Origin: Croceicoccus estronivorus
GTDB taxonomy: Bacteria; Pseudomonadota; Alphaproteobacteria; Sphingomonadales; Sphingomonadaceae
Assembly (NCBI RefSeq): GCF_001625325.1
Contig: NZ_JRQQ01000007.1
Coordinates: 124,001 to 188,000, forward strand
DNA: 64,000 nt
Reading direction: 5' to 3'
Shown: positions 17,271-26,974 of the stretch, in pieces
Layout of the letters: each line of letters starts with the position of its first letter
Numbering within the stretch: position 1 is the stretch's first letter
The notes under the pieces: generated by a model
Seen by the model: only the letters and a program-made list of their open reading frames with translations
Told to the model about the DNA's origin: nothing
Databases searched by the model: none
Program-made: the position numbers and the translations under genes

Positions 17271-18220
17271 GCCTTGCGTCCTTCGAGCAATGACAGTGCA
17301 TCTCTGGCGCGGATCTGTACCCAGATCGAGCCTTCCTGCGCCAGCTCTTCAAGCTTTGGACGGGCATTCTGGAAACGCAGCTTTGCGACAGTCTGTGCCG
17401 CCTGCATGCGCACGAAATCGACAGGGTCCGATAGCAACCGCAGTACATAGGGTTCACAGCGCGGATCGCCGATATGCCGCGCCGCGCGCATCGTCGCCGC
17501 ACGTACTTCGGCATCGGGATCGTTTGCCGCGCGTTCGAGTTCTGCGACGTCATGCAAATCGCCACTGTTGGAGAGCGCTTCGATCAACATCGCCCGCATG
17601 GCTCCGCTTGGCTCGTCTTCGAGAAGCTGGCGGATCTGTTCGGGATGCGATGCTGCAATGGAAGAAAACAACGCCAGATGCAGGCGTGTTGGCCGTTCGC
17701 TGCTGATCGACAACAGGGAAATGATGTCGCGGACGGAGGGCAGGGCTTCCAGACGGGCCAGCGCGCTTGCCGCCTCCAGGCGAATGGACATATGCGGTTC
17801 GTTCGCCAACAGTTCGTTCAATGCCCTGATGCACTGAGGGCTGCCGAACTGTTCGAGTGTCAGGATCGCTTCGGACCGCTGCGCGGCACGACCGTTCCTG
17901 GCAGTCTTCACGGCCTTTTCAAACAGTCTCTCCTCATCCGCCAGCGCCAGCAGCTTCTCCCGGTGTTCCCCACGCACGAGGCGCATCAGATGGGCGACGG
18001 CCTCCAGCCTCACGGCAAGGGGGAGATGATCGGTCAATGCCGCGACACTCTCTTCCTGACCTTCGACGCGCGTGAGGTAGGCTTGTACGGCGGAACGTCT
18101 CAGGTCTTTCCGTTTGTCACGGAGATGTTCGTCAAACCAGCGATGCGCGATCAGTCCTGCCAGCAGGCAGCCCATGACCGCCAGCGACAGAAGGGAGATC
18201 TGCAAGATGAAAGAGGCCAC
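17267..18220 (-). CDS. Membrane-anchored HEAT-repeat protein
   Basis: The 317-residue protein has one N-terminal membrane helix (4-26) followed at once by a basic stretch, which places the rest in the cytoplasm. From about residue 60 it is built of helical pairs with the HEAT pattern, for example VRAATMRAARHIGDPRCEPYVLRLLSD. HEAT solenoids are scaffolds with no catalytic activity. GTG 18220 is three bases from the end of the YaiO-type gene; the C-terminus overlaps the glycosyltransferase start. A role as adaptor for the synthase or for the response regulator is inferred from operon position only. Confidence 0.75.
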   Translation of the reverse strand: MASFILQISLLSLAVMGCLLAGLIAHRWFDEHLRDKRKDLRRSAVQAYLTRVEGQEESVAALTDHLPLAVRLEAVAHLMRLVRGEHREKLLALADEERLFEKAVKTARNGRAAQRSEAILTLEQFGSPQCIRALNELLANEPHMSIRLEAASALARLEALPSVRDIISLLSISSERPTRLHLALFSSIAASHPEQIRQLLEDEPSGAMRAMLIEALSNSGDLHDVAELERAANDPDAEVRAATMRAARHIGDPRCEPYVLRLLSDPVDFVRMQAAQTVAKLRFQNARPKLEELAQEGSIWVQIRARDALSLLEGRKA

Positions 18221-18223
18221 GGC

Positions 18224-19306
18224 TCACTCGCCAAATCGCCAGCCAAGACTGATGGTCGCGGCCTTGCGTTTGTAGGTTTGCGCCCGTTCCTCATATTCCA
18301 GGGCCCCGCGCAGTGTCAGCTTTTGCGAAAGCGGCAGCGATATTCCGGTGAAGATGGAACGGACCTGACGAGTCACGCCTGCTTCCGTATCCGGATAGGT
18401 CGCAGCGCCCAGGAAGAGATTCCCTTCGTCAGCCAGCCGATAATCAGCGCGCCCGGATGCGCCGCTGCGGTGGCCGCCATCGCTCTGAAACAGATTGATC
18501 CATTGGGCGGTGAGAGAGAGCCGGTCGGTGGCATTGAAGCGCAGGGCCGGGCGCACGACGACGACCTCGTTCTGCGCGTATTCAGCGTAGCGGGCGTCCG
18601 CAATCACTGTGACCTTTTCTGATAAAGGCAGCTCGCCACCGGCCGCGAGGCTCCACTTTTCGCGAAAGTTCGCGCCTGGCGTTACCGATGCCGCCACAAA
18701 GGCGGTGCCCGAGCCGATGCGGTGATCCAGTCGCAAGCCTAGCCGTGTGTCCGAAACGCTCCGCTTCTCATAGTCGGCGCTGGCCGCCAGTGTAGTTGCG
18801 TCGTTAAGTTTGCCATACAGGCTCGCGCCCGCACTCCGCCACGTCGCGGATCTGCCGTTTGTGAAATCGATACCGGACAGTCCGGCATAGACGGCCATCC
18901 CGCCTTTCCATCCGCCGGTGTCGCCTGCCTTCGCACGATCCAGTGCTTGTTGCAGCTCGGCCAGTCCCGGATAACCCGGTGCGCGGGCCTGCAGCGTGGA
19001 AGCCTGTCTTGCGGCGGCCTCCTGTCGCCCGATCCAAAGAAGTATGTAGCCGCGCACCAGCAGGAGGTCGTTGTCTTGCGGAGCAAGGGCTATGGCCCGA
19101 TCGATCGTTGCCAGTGCCCCGTTCAGATTGCCCTCAGCCGCTTGGGCCTGCGCCAGCCGTCGCATGATGTCGGTGTTCTGCGGGTCATTCGCAGCCTGAG
19201 CAGCGAGTGACTCGATCGTTTCATGCTGGCTGGCATCCTGTGCATGAACAGCTTCGGGCGCCGCGGAGAGAACCGCCGCTATCAGAAGCGTTCTAGCGCG
19301 CGGCAC
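18224..19306 (-). CDS. TPR plus YaiO-type outer-membrane beta-barrel protein
   Basis: GTG 19306 gives a 360-residue protein with a direct signal peptide (VPRARTLLIAAVLSAAPEAVHAQ region), and overlaps the response-regulator gene by 14 bases; AGGG stands six bases before it. A longer upstream frame was rejected because it would precede the signal peptide. Residues about 30-130 form tetratricopeptide helices (NGALATIDRAIALAPQDNDLLLVRGYILL), and 140-360 are barrel strands ending in ISLGWRFGE. A TPR domain joined to an outer-membrane barrel recalls PgaA, BcsC and NfrA, which export polysaccharide, and YaiO. Confidence 0.8.
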   Translation of the reverse strand: MPRARTLLIAAVLSAAPEAVHAQDASQHETIESLAAQAANDPQNTDIMRRLAQAQAAEGNLNGALATIDRAIALAPQDNDLLLVRGYILLWIGRQEAAARQASTLQARAPGYPGLAELQQALDRAKAGDTGGWKGGMAVYAGLSGIDFTNGRSATWRSAGASLYGKLNDATTLAASADYEKRSVSDTRLGLRLDHRIGSGTAFVAASVTPGANFREKWSLAAGGELPLSEKVTVIADARYAEYAQNEVVVVRPALRFNATDRLSLTAQWINLFQSDGGHRSGASGRADYRLADEGNLFLGAATYPDTEAGVTRQVRSIFTGISLPLSQKLTLRGALEYEERAQTYKRKAATISLGWRFGE

Positions 19307-19682
19307 GGCTGGCCCTGTACTGGCGCAGCAAGGCTTCGACACGGGCGGCCAATTCCTGCGGGCGGAAAGGCTTGGTGATATATTCGTTCGCACCCAGGTT
19401 CAGGGCATTTACGACATCGCTTTCGCCCTTGCGGGAGGTCAGCATCATGATCGGCAGATCCTGAGTAGCACCATTCTCCCGCAGGAGGCGCAACGCTTCG
19501 ACGCCGCTTAGGATGGGCATCATGGCGTCCAGAATGATGAGATCGGGCTTCTCGCTCTGGGCAAGCCGAACGGCAGTCTCGCCATCGTTTGCGACGAGAA
19601 AGCTGTGCCCATCACTTTCGAGGCGGTGACGGACCAAATCGACGAGAATATCATCGTCGTCGGCGAGGAGGATCAAAGCCAT
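19293..19682 (-). CDS. Single-domain response regulator (CheY-like receiver)
   Basis: The 129-residue protein is a receiver domain only: acidic pocket DDDD at 8-11, phosphorylation site D52 in LIILDAMMP, Thr/Ser in MLTSRKG and K104 in TKPF. There is no output domain. It is the first gene of the operon with the YaiO-type barrel, HEAT-repeat protein and glycosyltransferase, so it may control the export machine through protein contact instead of transcription. The hybrid kinase encoded on the other side of the operon could phosphorylate it through its HPt domain. Confidence 0.9.
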   Translation of the reverse strand: MALILLADDDDILVDLVRHRLESDGHSFLVANDGETAVRLAQSEKPDLIILDAMMPILSGVEALRLLRENGATQDLPIMMLTSRKGESDVVNALNLGANEYITKPFRPQELAARVEALLRQYRASRAAR

Positions 19683-20049
19683 GGGTAATTTATTCGGATG
19701 TGTAACGAAACTTGTAAAGGCTGATGGTGTTGAGATTTGTGAGAATTCATAGTTTTATCCCCCTAATCTCGACGAACTGAGATATTTGAACGCTCACTGA
19801 AAGCAGATTTCAGACCTGAACAACGATGCGGTAAAGGGAAGATGACGCAGCGGGTCGAGCTGTTTCAGAGCCTTGACACATCGTTTCGCATTCTCTGTTG
19901 TCCCGGACAGGAATGATCCAAAAACCCCCGCAGGTGTTTCTCTTCGATCTTCACACGGTGGCTTCACCGGTTTAGTCGCATGACGAACCTGTCGGATCAC
20001 GCTGCGCAATTGCGATCGGTTGTTTTCCACAATCGGAGGGAGAGGAATA
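19683..20049. other. 367-bp divergent intergenic region
   Basis: No gene is seen. The region lies between the response-regulator operon (minus strand) and an SDR gene (plus strand), so it should hold two promoters. The part next to the regulator is AT-rich (about 19683-19780). No clear palindrome or RNA element was identified. Confidence 0.5.
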
Positions 20050-20802
20050 ATGAAACTACTCGAGGATCGGATTGCTTTTGTGACAGGTGGAGCCAGCGGT
20101 ATCGGGCATGCTGCGGCATTGGCCTTCATGCGACAGGGGGCGTGGGTTGCGATAGCGGACAACAACAGCGAAGCGGCCCGTCAGGTCACATCCGAACTGG
20201 AATCTGCAGGCGGCAAGGCGATGGCGATCACGCTGGATGTTACTGATGCCGATGCTGTGAACATGGCCGTGGACCAAGTTGTCGGCGAATGGGGCGGCAT
20301 CGATTGTGCGTTCAATAATGCCGGTATTGCTCTGGAAGATACCACTACCCCATGGGGCGATCATGCGATTTATGACCGGGTGGTTTCCATCAATCAGCGG
20401 GGCGTGCTCAATTGCATGACTGCGGAGCTCAAGCACATGGCCGCTGCGGGCAAGGGGGCAATCGTCAATACCGCGTCGATTGCGGGTGTCGCGGGAACGC
20501 CGACCGCTGCCTATTGTGCCAGCAAGCATGCCGTGGTCGGGCTGACCCGTTCGGCGGCATTGCAATACGCGGCCGCAGGCATTCGCATCAATGCCGTTTG
20601 TCCGGGGGCCATTGAGACACCCTTGCTGGCAGAATCCATGAAAGATCCGGAGTCTGCCCGCATCATCTCTTCGATGCATCCGATGAACCGGCTGGGACAA
20701 CCGCATGAAGTGGCGGATGCGGTCATTTTCCTCTGTTCCGAATGGGCGAGCTTCGTAACCGGGCACATGCTGGCCGTGGATGGCGGCTACCTTGCGCGAT
20801 AG
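20050..20802 (+). CDS. Short-chain dehydrogenase/reductase (FabG-like)
   Basis: The 250-residue classical SDR has TGGASGIGHAAA, NNAG near 86-89, the catalytic serine in NTASIAGVAG, YCASK, and a C-terminus with TGHMLAVDGGY. ATG 20050 is chosen because GGAGGGAGAGG lies immediately upstream; the frame is open about 30 bases further. It stands alone on its strand. Enzymes of this branch oxidise secondary alcohols, including steroid and cyclic hydroxyls, with NAD(P); no specific substrate can be read from the sequence. Confidence 0.85.
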   Translation: MKLLEDRIAFVTGGASGIGHAAALAFMRQGAWVAIADNNSEAARQVTSELESAGGKAMAITLDVTDADAVNMAVDQVVGEWGGIDCAFNNAGIALEDTTTPWGDHAIYDRVVSINQRGVLNCMTAELKHMAAAGKGAIVNTASIAGVAGTPTAAYCASKHAVVGLTRSAALQYAAAGIRINAVCPGAIETPLLAESMKDPESARIISSMHPMNRLGQPHEVADAVIFLCSEWASFVTGHMLAVDGGYLAR

Positions 20803-20895
20803 CCTATAGTCATCGGGATGGCGGCACTGGCCGTGAGTCTGGCTGGTCGCTGCCGATGGTTTGCGCCACTTTTCGGTGAATTGGATTTCGGGTAA

Positions 20896-21699
20896 TCAGA
20901 ATCCTTGCGCTGCAATGACTACCAGCCATGCGGCTGGCAGAAACAGGAGTTGGGCTATCACGGTGCCGGCAATGCGGCTCAATGAAAGCCAGACGATAGT
21001 ACGGCGGAAAATCGGCTCGCTGACTTTCCCGGCGATCACATCGTCGGTCATGACCGAGAGTTGGGGATCGATAAGGATGAAAAGCATCAAGGTGGCAAGA
21101 CCGTTCACTATTGCAGATAGTTGCGAGGCCGTGACCCGGTATTCCGGATAGAGATAGCCAGCGTAGAGTGAAGCGATGACGCCAACCGTGAGCAACGCCT
21201 GCGCCAGGACATTGAGCACGATAACCTGCCACGATACGCCACGAGGCTTGGTCAGATCCTTGATATGGGTGAGGTGCGGGGCAGTTGCCGTTTTTCGCAG
21301 ATAACTCACGCCGCCGCGCGCAAATGCGTGAAGCAGCAGGCGTGAGATTGAACGATGTTCCTGAAACTGTCCGATTGCGCTGCAAAACCACCGCTGGGCA
21401 GTAGGGATCAGCAAAGTGCCAGCAATTGTTGCGCCCGTTGCGGATAGCAGGACAAGTCTGAAATCGCCAAGCAAGTGCTCTCCTGTCCCCTGAGCCAGCG
21501 CGCTTTCGATACGGCTTGCCAGAAACGGCCCAAGGAAACCGTTTGAGAGACGCGAAAGCAGGACCAGCACGTTAAACAGCGCAAACGACATTGCGATCCG
21601 TCCGGTTCTGATGCCTGCAATGCGGGCGGCATAGGCCAGTGCCCCGATCAACTGAATCGCGAAAGTGAGGCTGCAGATGACGGCCAACTGGATATCCAC
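20896..21699 (-). CDS. amj: Amj-type lipid II flippase (DUF2837)
   Basis: The 267-residue protein has about six membrane segments. The first part, with LIGALAYAARIAGIRTGRIAMS and then FNVLVLLSRLSNGFLGPFLA, matches the conserved N-terminal block of the Amj/YdaH family, which flips the peptidoglycan precursor lipid II across the inner membrane and can replace MurJ in Bacillus subtilis. A cytoplasmic loop lies about residues 130-165. The gene stands alone, between an SDR that converges on it and a divergent SLC13-type permease. Whether the organism also has MurJ cannot be seen here. Confidence 0.75.
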   Translation of the reverse strand: MDIQLAVICSLTFAIQLIGALAYAARIAGIRTGRIAMSFALFNVLVLLSRLSNGFLGPFLASRIESALAQGTGEHLLGDFRLVLLSATGATIAGTLLIPTAQRWFCSAIGQFQEHRSISRLLLHAFARGGVSYLRKTATAPHLTHIKDLTKPRGVSWQVIVLNVLAQALLTVGVIASLYAGYLYPEYRVTASQLSAIVNGLATLMLFILIDPQLSVMTDDVIAGKVSEPIFRRTIVWLSLSRIAGTVIAQLLFLPAAWLVVIAAQGF

Positions 21700-21826
21700 C
21701 GGGACTCACTCTTCTTAACCGATAGGGAAACTAGGTTTTAGACGCTTGGTGTGTTTATAGCTATTGGTCACAAGTACCCGATGGATGGCAGGCACGCGTG
21801 ATTCCCGATTTCGGACAGACCCCATC

Positions 21827-23566
21827 ATGACATTCGCACAGGTGGCGATCATCGCAATCCTGGTCGGCATGCTGATTGCCTACGCGATGGAGCGGATCCG
21901 GGTGGAACTGGTTGCCCTCTGCGGTCTCGGGCTCGGCTTCTTGACCGGCGTTGTTCCGATGCAGAACGTCTTTGCGGGTTTTTCGAGTTCCGCGGTGATA
22001 ACCGTCATCGAAATTCTGCTGGTTGTGTCGGCATTATCGCGGACGCGAGTGATCGACGGTTTTGCTCGGCGGATTGTTTCACGCGTTCAAGGGGAACGGC
22101 CGGTCTTGACGGTATTGTGCCTGTCCGGTGCCGTCGTTTCCATATTCATGAACAATATCGGCGCGCTCGCGCTGCTGTTCCCGGTTGCGATGTCCATTTG
22201 CCAGCGGCTGGATTTGCCCCCCGCGCGCGTGCTCATGCCGCTGAGCTTTGCGACTTTGCTGGGCGGCATGTGGTCGCTTACCGGGACACCGGCCAACCTG
22301 GTAGTCAATCAGTGGCTGATCGGCGATACGGGCAGAGCCTTTGGATATTTCGAACTGGCCCTGCTCGGGGCGCCGCTCACACTGGCTGGCCTGATATGGA
22401 TCATAGCAGCTGCACCGCGAGCCTTCGCGGGGTTCTCCGACAGCCCGCGATCTGCCGCTTATGCCCCACCTCAGATCGTGGCTGAACGCCGTATTCCTGC
22501 TGGCTCGTCACTCATCGGCAAATCACTTCCCTGGCTGGAGGAAGAACGCGGCCTGTTCGTGCATGGGGTCTTGCGTCAGGACGTCCACGTATTCGCGCGA
22601 CGAGCGGATATTGCGCTGGCCGCAGGCGATGTGGTTCTGTTGGAGGCCGACCTGGCCCTGCTCGACGATCTTGAGCAGGCAGGGGTGCTGGAAGCGGTAC
22701 ATGCCGCCGGAGAAACGGCGGAACGGCAGGAATACATAATCATGCCGGAGAGTCTCTTGCTCGGCTCTCGTATCGGCAGCGTCCATTCCTTTGCGGAGCA
22801 TTCACTGGATGTGGTTGGCCTGACAAGCAGGCGAGGCAGGATTGAAGGGCGCTTCGAAGAATTGCAGATCGGAATCGGCGACGTGCTCGTCCTGGCGGGC
22901 GAACGTGAAAGTCTGCGTCAGGTCGAAATTGAATGCGGCCTTCTGCCGCTGTCATCGCGCACGTTCGCGCGGCTCAGCGGGCCAGCGGGGCGCAGCGTTG
23001 CAATCTTTGCCGCAGGCGTGTTGTTGACCGCCTTCAATCTCGTTCCTCCGGAAATCGCCTTCGGGGCGGTAGTACTGGCTCTGGCCCTTGCCGGAAGCTT
23101 GAATCTGCGCACCGCGCTACAGGATGTGAACTGGAGTATCGTGATCCTGCTCGCTTGCATGATCCCGTTGGGGCTGGCCGTGGAGGATACGGGCGCGGCG
23201 CGCGTCATCGCCAACGAAATTGCGGTCTATCTTCCGGCAACGCATCCGTTGGTGGTTGCCGTTACCATGCTGCTGCTGGCGGTTATCATCACGCCATTCA
23301 TCGACAACGTATCGACTGCAGTCGTGCTGAGCCCGATCGCGACAGGTCTGGCATCGCGGATGGGCGCCCCGGTCGAACCGTTGCTTATGGCTGTGGCGAT
23401 CGGGGCCTCTCTCGATTTCATGACCCCCTTCGGCCATCACAACAATACGATCGTCATGGGTGCGGGGGGCTATCGGTTCGTTGACTTTCCCCGTTTCGGT
23501 TTCCCACTGACGATCCTTTGCCTGGTGGTTGCCATCATCGTTCTGTCTTTCATGTTACCCGGATGA
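21827..23566 (+). CDS. SLC13/DASS-family permease with two RCK_C (TrkA-C) domains
   Basis: From ATG 21827 the protein has 579 residues. Two membrane halves surround a soluble insert of two TrkA-C-like domains (about 210-370). Paired motifs GGMWSLTGTPANLVVNQ in the first half and DFMTPFGHHNNTIV in the second correspond to the SNT-type substrate and sodium loops of the DASS family. An in-frame GTG at 21764 gives a longer N-terminus, but the membrane start fits ATG 21827; the ribosome-binding signal is weak. Substrates in the family are dicarboxylates or sulfate. Location upstream of a sulfate ABC operon makes an inorganic or organic sulfate substrate a reasonable guess. Confidence 0.8.
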   Translation: MTFAQVAIIAILVGMLIAYAMERIRVELVALCGLGLGFLTGVVPMQNVFAGFSSSAVITVIEILLVVSALSRTRVIDGFARRIVSRVQGERPVLTVLCLSGAVVSIFMNNIGALALLFPVAMSICQRLDLPPARVLMPLSFATLLGGMWSLTGTPANLVVNQWLIGDTGRAFGYFELALLGAPLTLAGLIWIIAAAPRAFAGFSDSPRSAAYAPPQIVAERRIPAGSSLIGKSLPWLEEERGLFVHGVLRQDVHVFARRADIALAAGDVVLLEADLALLDDLEQAGVLEAVHAAGETAERQEYIIMPESLLLGSRIGSVHSFAEHSLDVVGLTSRRGRIEGRFEELQIGIGDVLVLAGERESLRQVEIECGLLPLSSRTFARLSGPAGRSVAIFAAGVLLTAFNLVPPEIAFGAVVLALALAGSLNLRTALQDVNWSIVILLACMIPLGLAVEDTGAARVIANEIAVYLPATHPLVVAVTMLLLAVIITPFIDNVSTAVVLSPIATGLASRMGAPVEPLLMAVAIGASLDFMTPFGHHNNTIVMGAGGYRFVDFPRFGFPLTILCLVVAIIVLSFMLPG

Positions 23567-23626
23567 CCGATTGCAATAAATGCTTTTGCGCTCTAAATGT
23601 CGACTTTATAAGTAGGGAATTGATCT

Positions 23627-24085
23627 GTGATTTCGAACAAGGCGAAATATGCTTTTCGGGCACTTCTGACCGTTGCCGCAGCTCCGGAGGGAGAGGCGTT
23701 GACCAGCACCGAAATCGCCCGCCGTCATGCAATTCCCCATAAGTTTCTCGAACAGATACTGCTCGACCTCAAGAAGGCGGGTATCCTCGAAAGCCGCCGG
23801 GGGAAGAGTGGTGGTTACATCATGCTTCGCCCCGCAGACACTATTACTTTTGGCGAAGTTCTGAGGATTTTTGAAGGTCCACTTGCGCCATTGCCCTGCC
23901 TTTCACGGCAAAGCTATCGCCGCTGTGAGGACTGTGCCAGCGAGGCGAACTGCGAGATCAGGCGCGAATTCGCGCGCGCATATGATGCCAGTCGTCAGGT
24001 GCTCGATTCACGCACTATTGCAGATGCCCTCGCCAATGTTCCCTACGACGATACAGGGGAGGATCAGCAGCGTCTCGCAGGCTGA
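23627..24085 (+). CDS. Rrf2-family transcriptional regulator next to sulfate transport genes
   Basis: The 152-residue protein begins with the Rrf2 winged helix (KAKYAFRALLTVAAA, then IPHKFLEQILLDLKKAGILESRRGKSGGY). It has four Cys at about 91, 100, 103 and 109, a spacing that could hold an iron-sulfur cluster, although CymR-like sulfur regulators of this family work without one. The start is GTG 23627. It lies 100 bp upstream of the sulfate-binding protein gene on the same strand, so control of sulfate uptake in response to sulfur or redox state is likely. Confidence 0.85.
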   Translation: MISNKAKYAFRALLTVAAAPEGEALTSTEIARRHAIPHKFLEQILLDLKKAGILESRRGKSGGYIMLRPADTITFGEVLRIFEGPLAPLPCLSRQSYRRCEDCASEANCEIRREFARAYDASRQVLDSRTIADALANVPYDDTGEDQQRLAG

Positions 24086-24188
24086 ATCAAGAGAGGTCTT
24101 GCATATCCCTATTTAGCAGGTAGAGATAAGGGGGATTGTCCTCCGGCTCTTGGACAAGTGCGTCCGGCCTGAACAGGGAGAATGCGAA

Positions 24189-25241
24189 GTGAAGATTTCC
24201 GGAAAGTGCCTGCCGTTCACTGTTGCGCTGCTTGGCGCTGCCCTGCTGGCCGGCTGCTCAGGTGGCGCCTCGCGAGGTGAGGCTGGCGAAGGCGGCAGCA
24301 AACGGATCGAGATACTGAACGTATCCTATGATCCCACGCGTGAACTCTACGAGGAGATCAACCCGAAGTTTCAAGCCCGATGGAAGGCCGAAACCGGAGA
24401 GGATGTCACTATCAACATGAGCCACGGCGGTGCGGGCAAGCAGGCGCGAGCGATCATGGATGGTCTTGATGCCGATGTGGCCACTTTGGCCCTTGCCTAT
24501 GATATTGATGAGATTGCGGAAAAGACACCGGCTCTGTCAAAGGGCTGGCAAACGCGGCTCCCCAACAACAGCGCACCTTATACTTCTACGATCGTCTTCC
24601 TTGTGCGCAAGGGCAATCCGAAGGGGGTTTCCGACTGGAACGACCTGATAAAGCCGGGCGTCGCCGTGATTACGCCTAATCCGAAAACCAGTGGTGGCGC
24701 CCGATGGAATTTCCTCGCCGCCTGGGCGTTTGCCAAGGGCAAGTATGGTTCAGATACGGCAGCGCAGGATTTCGTCAAAAAGCTCTACGCCCATGTTCCG
24801 GTGCTCGACAGCGGTGCCCGTGGTGCGACCACTACGTTTGCTGAACGGGGGATTGGCGACGTTTTGCTTACGTGGGAAAACGAAGCCTTTCTCGCTCGGA
24901 AGGAACTGGGCGAGGACAAGTTCGATATCGTGGTTCCTTCGCTCTCCATTCTGGCGGAGCCGCCGGTCACAGTGCTTGACGGAAACGCAAAACGGCACGG
25001 GACGGAGAAAGTGGCGGAAGCCTATCTGCGGTTCCTTTATACGCCTGAAGCTCAGGATATTATTGGAAAAAATTACTACCGCCCGGTCGATCCGGCTGCT
25101 CAGAAGAAATTCGCCGATGTCTTTCCGAAGGTGAATCTGGTGACGGTCGATCAGGCTTTTGGTGGCTGGCAGGCCGCGCAGAAGCGCTTCTTCAGTGACG
25201 GCGGCATATTCGACCGGATTTTCGCCGATGGTCGAAAGTGA
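24189..25241 (+). CDS. Sulfate ABC transporter substrate-binding protein
   Basis: GTG 24189 with an AGGGAGA box gives 350 residues. An N-terminal signal with LLAGC (C23) suggests a lipoprotein, which is unusual because the enterobacterial proteins Sbp and CysP are soluble in the periplasm. The sulfate-binding protein signature [15 protein letters not shown] follows at about 40, and later segments [28 protein letters not shown] and ENEAFLA match the family. It begins the operon with cysT, cysW, cysA and a YezD-like gene. Confidence 0.93.
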   Translation: MKISGKCLPFTVALLGAALLAGCSGGASRGEAGEGGSKRIEILNVSYDPTRELYEEINPKFQARWKAETGEDVTINMSHGGAGKQARAIMDGLDADVATLALAYDIDEIAEKTPALSKGWQTRLPNNSAPYTSTIVFLVRKGNPKGVSDWNDLIKPGVAVITPNPKTSGGARWNFLAAWAFAKGKYGSDTAAQDFVKKLYAHVPVLDSGARGATTTFAERGIGDVLLTWENEAFLARKELGEDKFDIVVPSLSILAEPPVTVLDGNAKRHGTEKVAEAYLRFLYTPEAQDIIGKNYYRPVDPAAQKKFADVFPKVNLVTVDQAFGGWQAAQKRFFSDGGIFDRIFADGRK

Positions 25242-25247
25242 GCCGTG

Positions 25248-26135
25248 ATGGAAATCGCATTGAAAGAACCTTTCGCAGCGCGGCGCACACATGCGCAGCC
25301 AATGGCCACGCGCACCAGAAAGTCCATCATTCCAGGGTTCGGCCTGACCATGGGTTTCACATTGGCATGGCTGTCTTTGATTGTCCTGCTGCCGCTCAGC
25401 GCCTTGTTTCTAAGGGCGGCAGGCCTGGGCTGGAGCGACTTCAAGGCGGTCGGTTTTTCTGATCGCGCGATGGCTGCCTACATCGTCAGTTTCGGCACTG
25501 CCTTTGCCGCTGCAATCGTCAATGGTGTGTTCGGCCTGCTAACGGCTTGGGTTTTCGTGCGCTATGACTTTCCCGGCAAACGCCTGTTGAATGCGATGGT
25601 CGACTTGCCATTCGCGCTGCCAACGGCGGTGGCGGGCATTGCGTTGACTACTCTCTATGCCACCAACGGTTGGATCGGGCAGTTCCTCGATCCGCTTGGA
25701 ATACAGGTCGCCTATACGCCACTTGGCATTACGGTCGCTCTCATCTTCGTAGGTCTGCCTTTCATCGTGCGTTCGGTCGAACCGGTGCTCGCCGACCTCA
25801 GCGTTGAAGTGGAGGAAGCGGCTCTCTCACTGGGCGCGCGGCCCTGGCAGGTTTTTCGCTACGTCATCCTGCCGGCCATCACGCCTGCACTGCTGACTGG
25901 TTTCGCGCTCGCTCTGGCCCGTGGGATTGGGGAGTATGGCTCCGTCATCTTCATCGCGGGCAATATGCCCTACAAGTCCGAAATCGCTCCTCTCCTGATC
26001 GTTACGCAGCTGGAACAGTTCGACTACGGCGCGGCGACAGCCATCGCCACCGTCATGCTGCTCGCATCTTTCGGAGTGCTTCTGCTCATAAATGTGGCGC
26101 AGGCGTGGAGCCGGCGAAAGGTGGTGAACTCATGA
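25248..26135 (+). CDS. cysT: Sulfate ABC transporter permease CysT
   Basis: The 295-residue protein has six membrane segments and the EAA loop around [24 protein letters not shown], which contacts the ATPase. The sequence after residue 25 ([24 protein letters not shown]) is characteristic of CysT/CysU. GTG 25245 and ATG 25248 are adjacent; ATG is taken. The stop overlaps cysW by ATGA. It pairs with CysW to form the sulfate/thiosulfate channel. Confidence 0.93.
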   Translation: MEIALKEPFAARRTHAQPMATRTRKSIIPGFGLTMGFTLAWLSLIVLLPLSALFLRAAGLGWSDFKAVGFSDRAMAAYIVSFGTAFAAAIVNGVFGLLTAWVFVRYDFPGKRLLNAMVDLPFALPTAVAGIALTTLYATNGWIGQFLDPLGIQVAYTPLGITVALIFVGLPFIVRSVEPVLADLSVEVEEAALSLGARPWQVFRYVILPAITPALLTGFALALARGIGEYGSVIFIAGNMPYKSEIAPLLIVTQLEQFDYGAATAIATVMLLASFGVLLLINVAQAWSRRKVVNS

Positions 26136-26974
26136 GCGTCTCTGTCCCATTTCGCGGGGACCGGATGGTCCGGATCGCGTTGACCCTTGCCGCAACTGCG
26201 TTTGTAGCGCTTTTTCTGCTCCTGCCGCTGATCGCAGTGTTCGTGGAGGCTTTGTCCAAGGGAGTGGCGGTGTTCGTCGCCGCGCTGACCGAACCGGATG
26301 CTCTCGCCGCGATCAAGCTGACGCTGCTGGTGGCCGGGATCAGTGTACCGCTCAACGTCATTTTCGGGATTTGCGCCGCTTGGGCAATCACCAAGTTCGA
26401 TTTTCCCGGTAAAAGCTTGCTTATCACATTCATCGACCTGCCGTTTTCCGTTTCGCCGGTGGTCGTGGGCCTTGTCTATGTCCTGCTGTTCGGCGCGCAG
26501 GGCTGGTTCGGCCCATGGCTGATCGAGCACGGAATCCGTATCATTTTTGCGGTCCCTGGCATTGTGATGGCGACAGTGTTCGTGACGTTTCCCTTCATTG
26601 CGCGCGAGCTTATACCGCTGATGGCGGAACAGGGACGTGACGACGAGGAAGCGGCCCTTTCGCTGGGGGCTGGAGGTTTGCAGACGTTCCTGCGCGTCAC
26701 CTTGCCCAACATCCGCTGGGGCCTGCTCTATGGCGTCCTGCTCTGCAATGCCCGGGCCATGGGAGAGTTCGGGGCGGTATCGGTGGTGTCCGGCCACTTG
26801 CGCGGACTGACCAATACCATGCCGTTGCATGTGGAGATCCTCTACAACGAGTACAACTTTACGGCCGCTTTCGCAGTTGCGTCGCTCCTGGCCCTGCTGG
26901 CGCTGCTGACGCTCGTCCTCAAATCCACGCTCGAATGGAAATTCGACTATTCGCATGGGAGTGTCCGGCATTGA
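26132..26974 (+). CDS. cysW: Sulfate ABC transporter permease CysW
   Basis: The 280-residue protein has six membrane segments and an EAA loop at [25 protein letters not shown]. The segment [36 protein letters not shown] is characteristic of CysW. ATG 26132 overlaps the cysT stop, and its own stop overlaps the TTG start of cysA, so the permeases and ATPase are translationally coupled. Confidence 0.93.
   Translation: MSVSVPFRGDRMVRIALTLAATAFVALFLLLPLIAVFVEALSKGVAVFVAALTEPDALAAIKLTLLVAGISVPLNVIFGICAAWAITKFDFPGKSLLITFIDLPFSVSPVVVGLVYVLLFGAQGWFGPWLIEHGIRIIFAVPGIVMATVFVTFPFIARELIPLMAEQGRDDEEAALSLGAGGLQTFLRVTLPNIRWGLLYGVLLCNARAMGEFGAVSVVSGHLRGLTNTMPLHVEILYNEYNFTAAFAVASLLALLALLTLVLKSTLEWKFDYSHGSVRH

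Noticed and set aside
26024-26971. Minus-strand open frame of 315 codons over cysW
   Set aside because: Antisense to a clear permease gene; composition is low-complexity charged and matches nothing.
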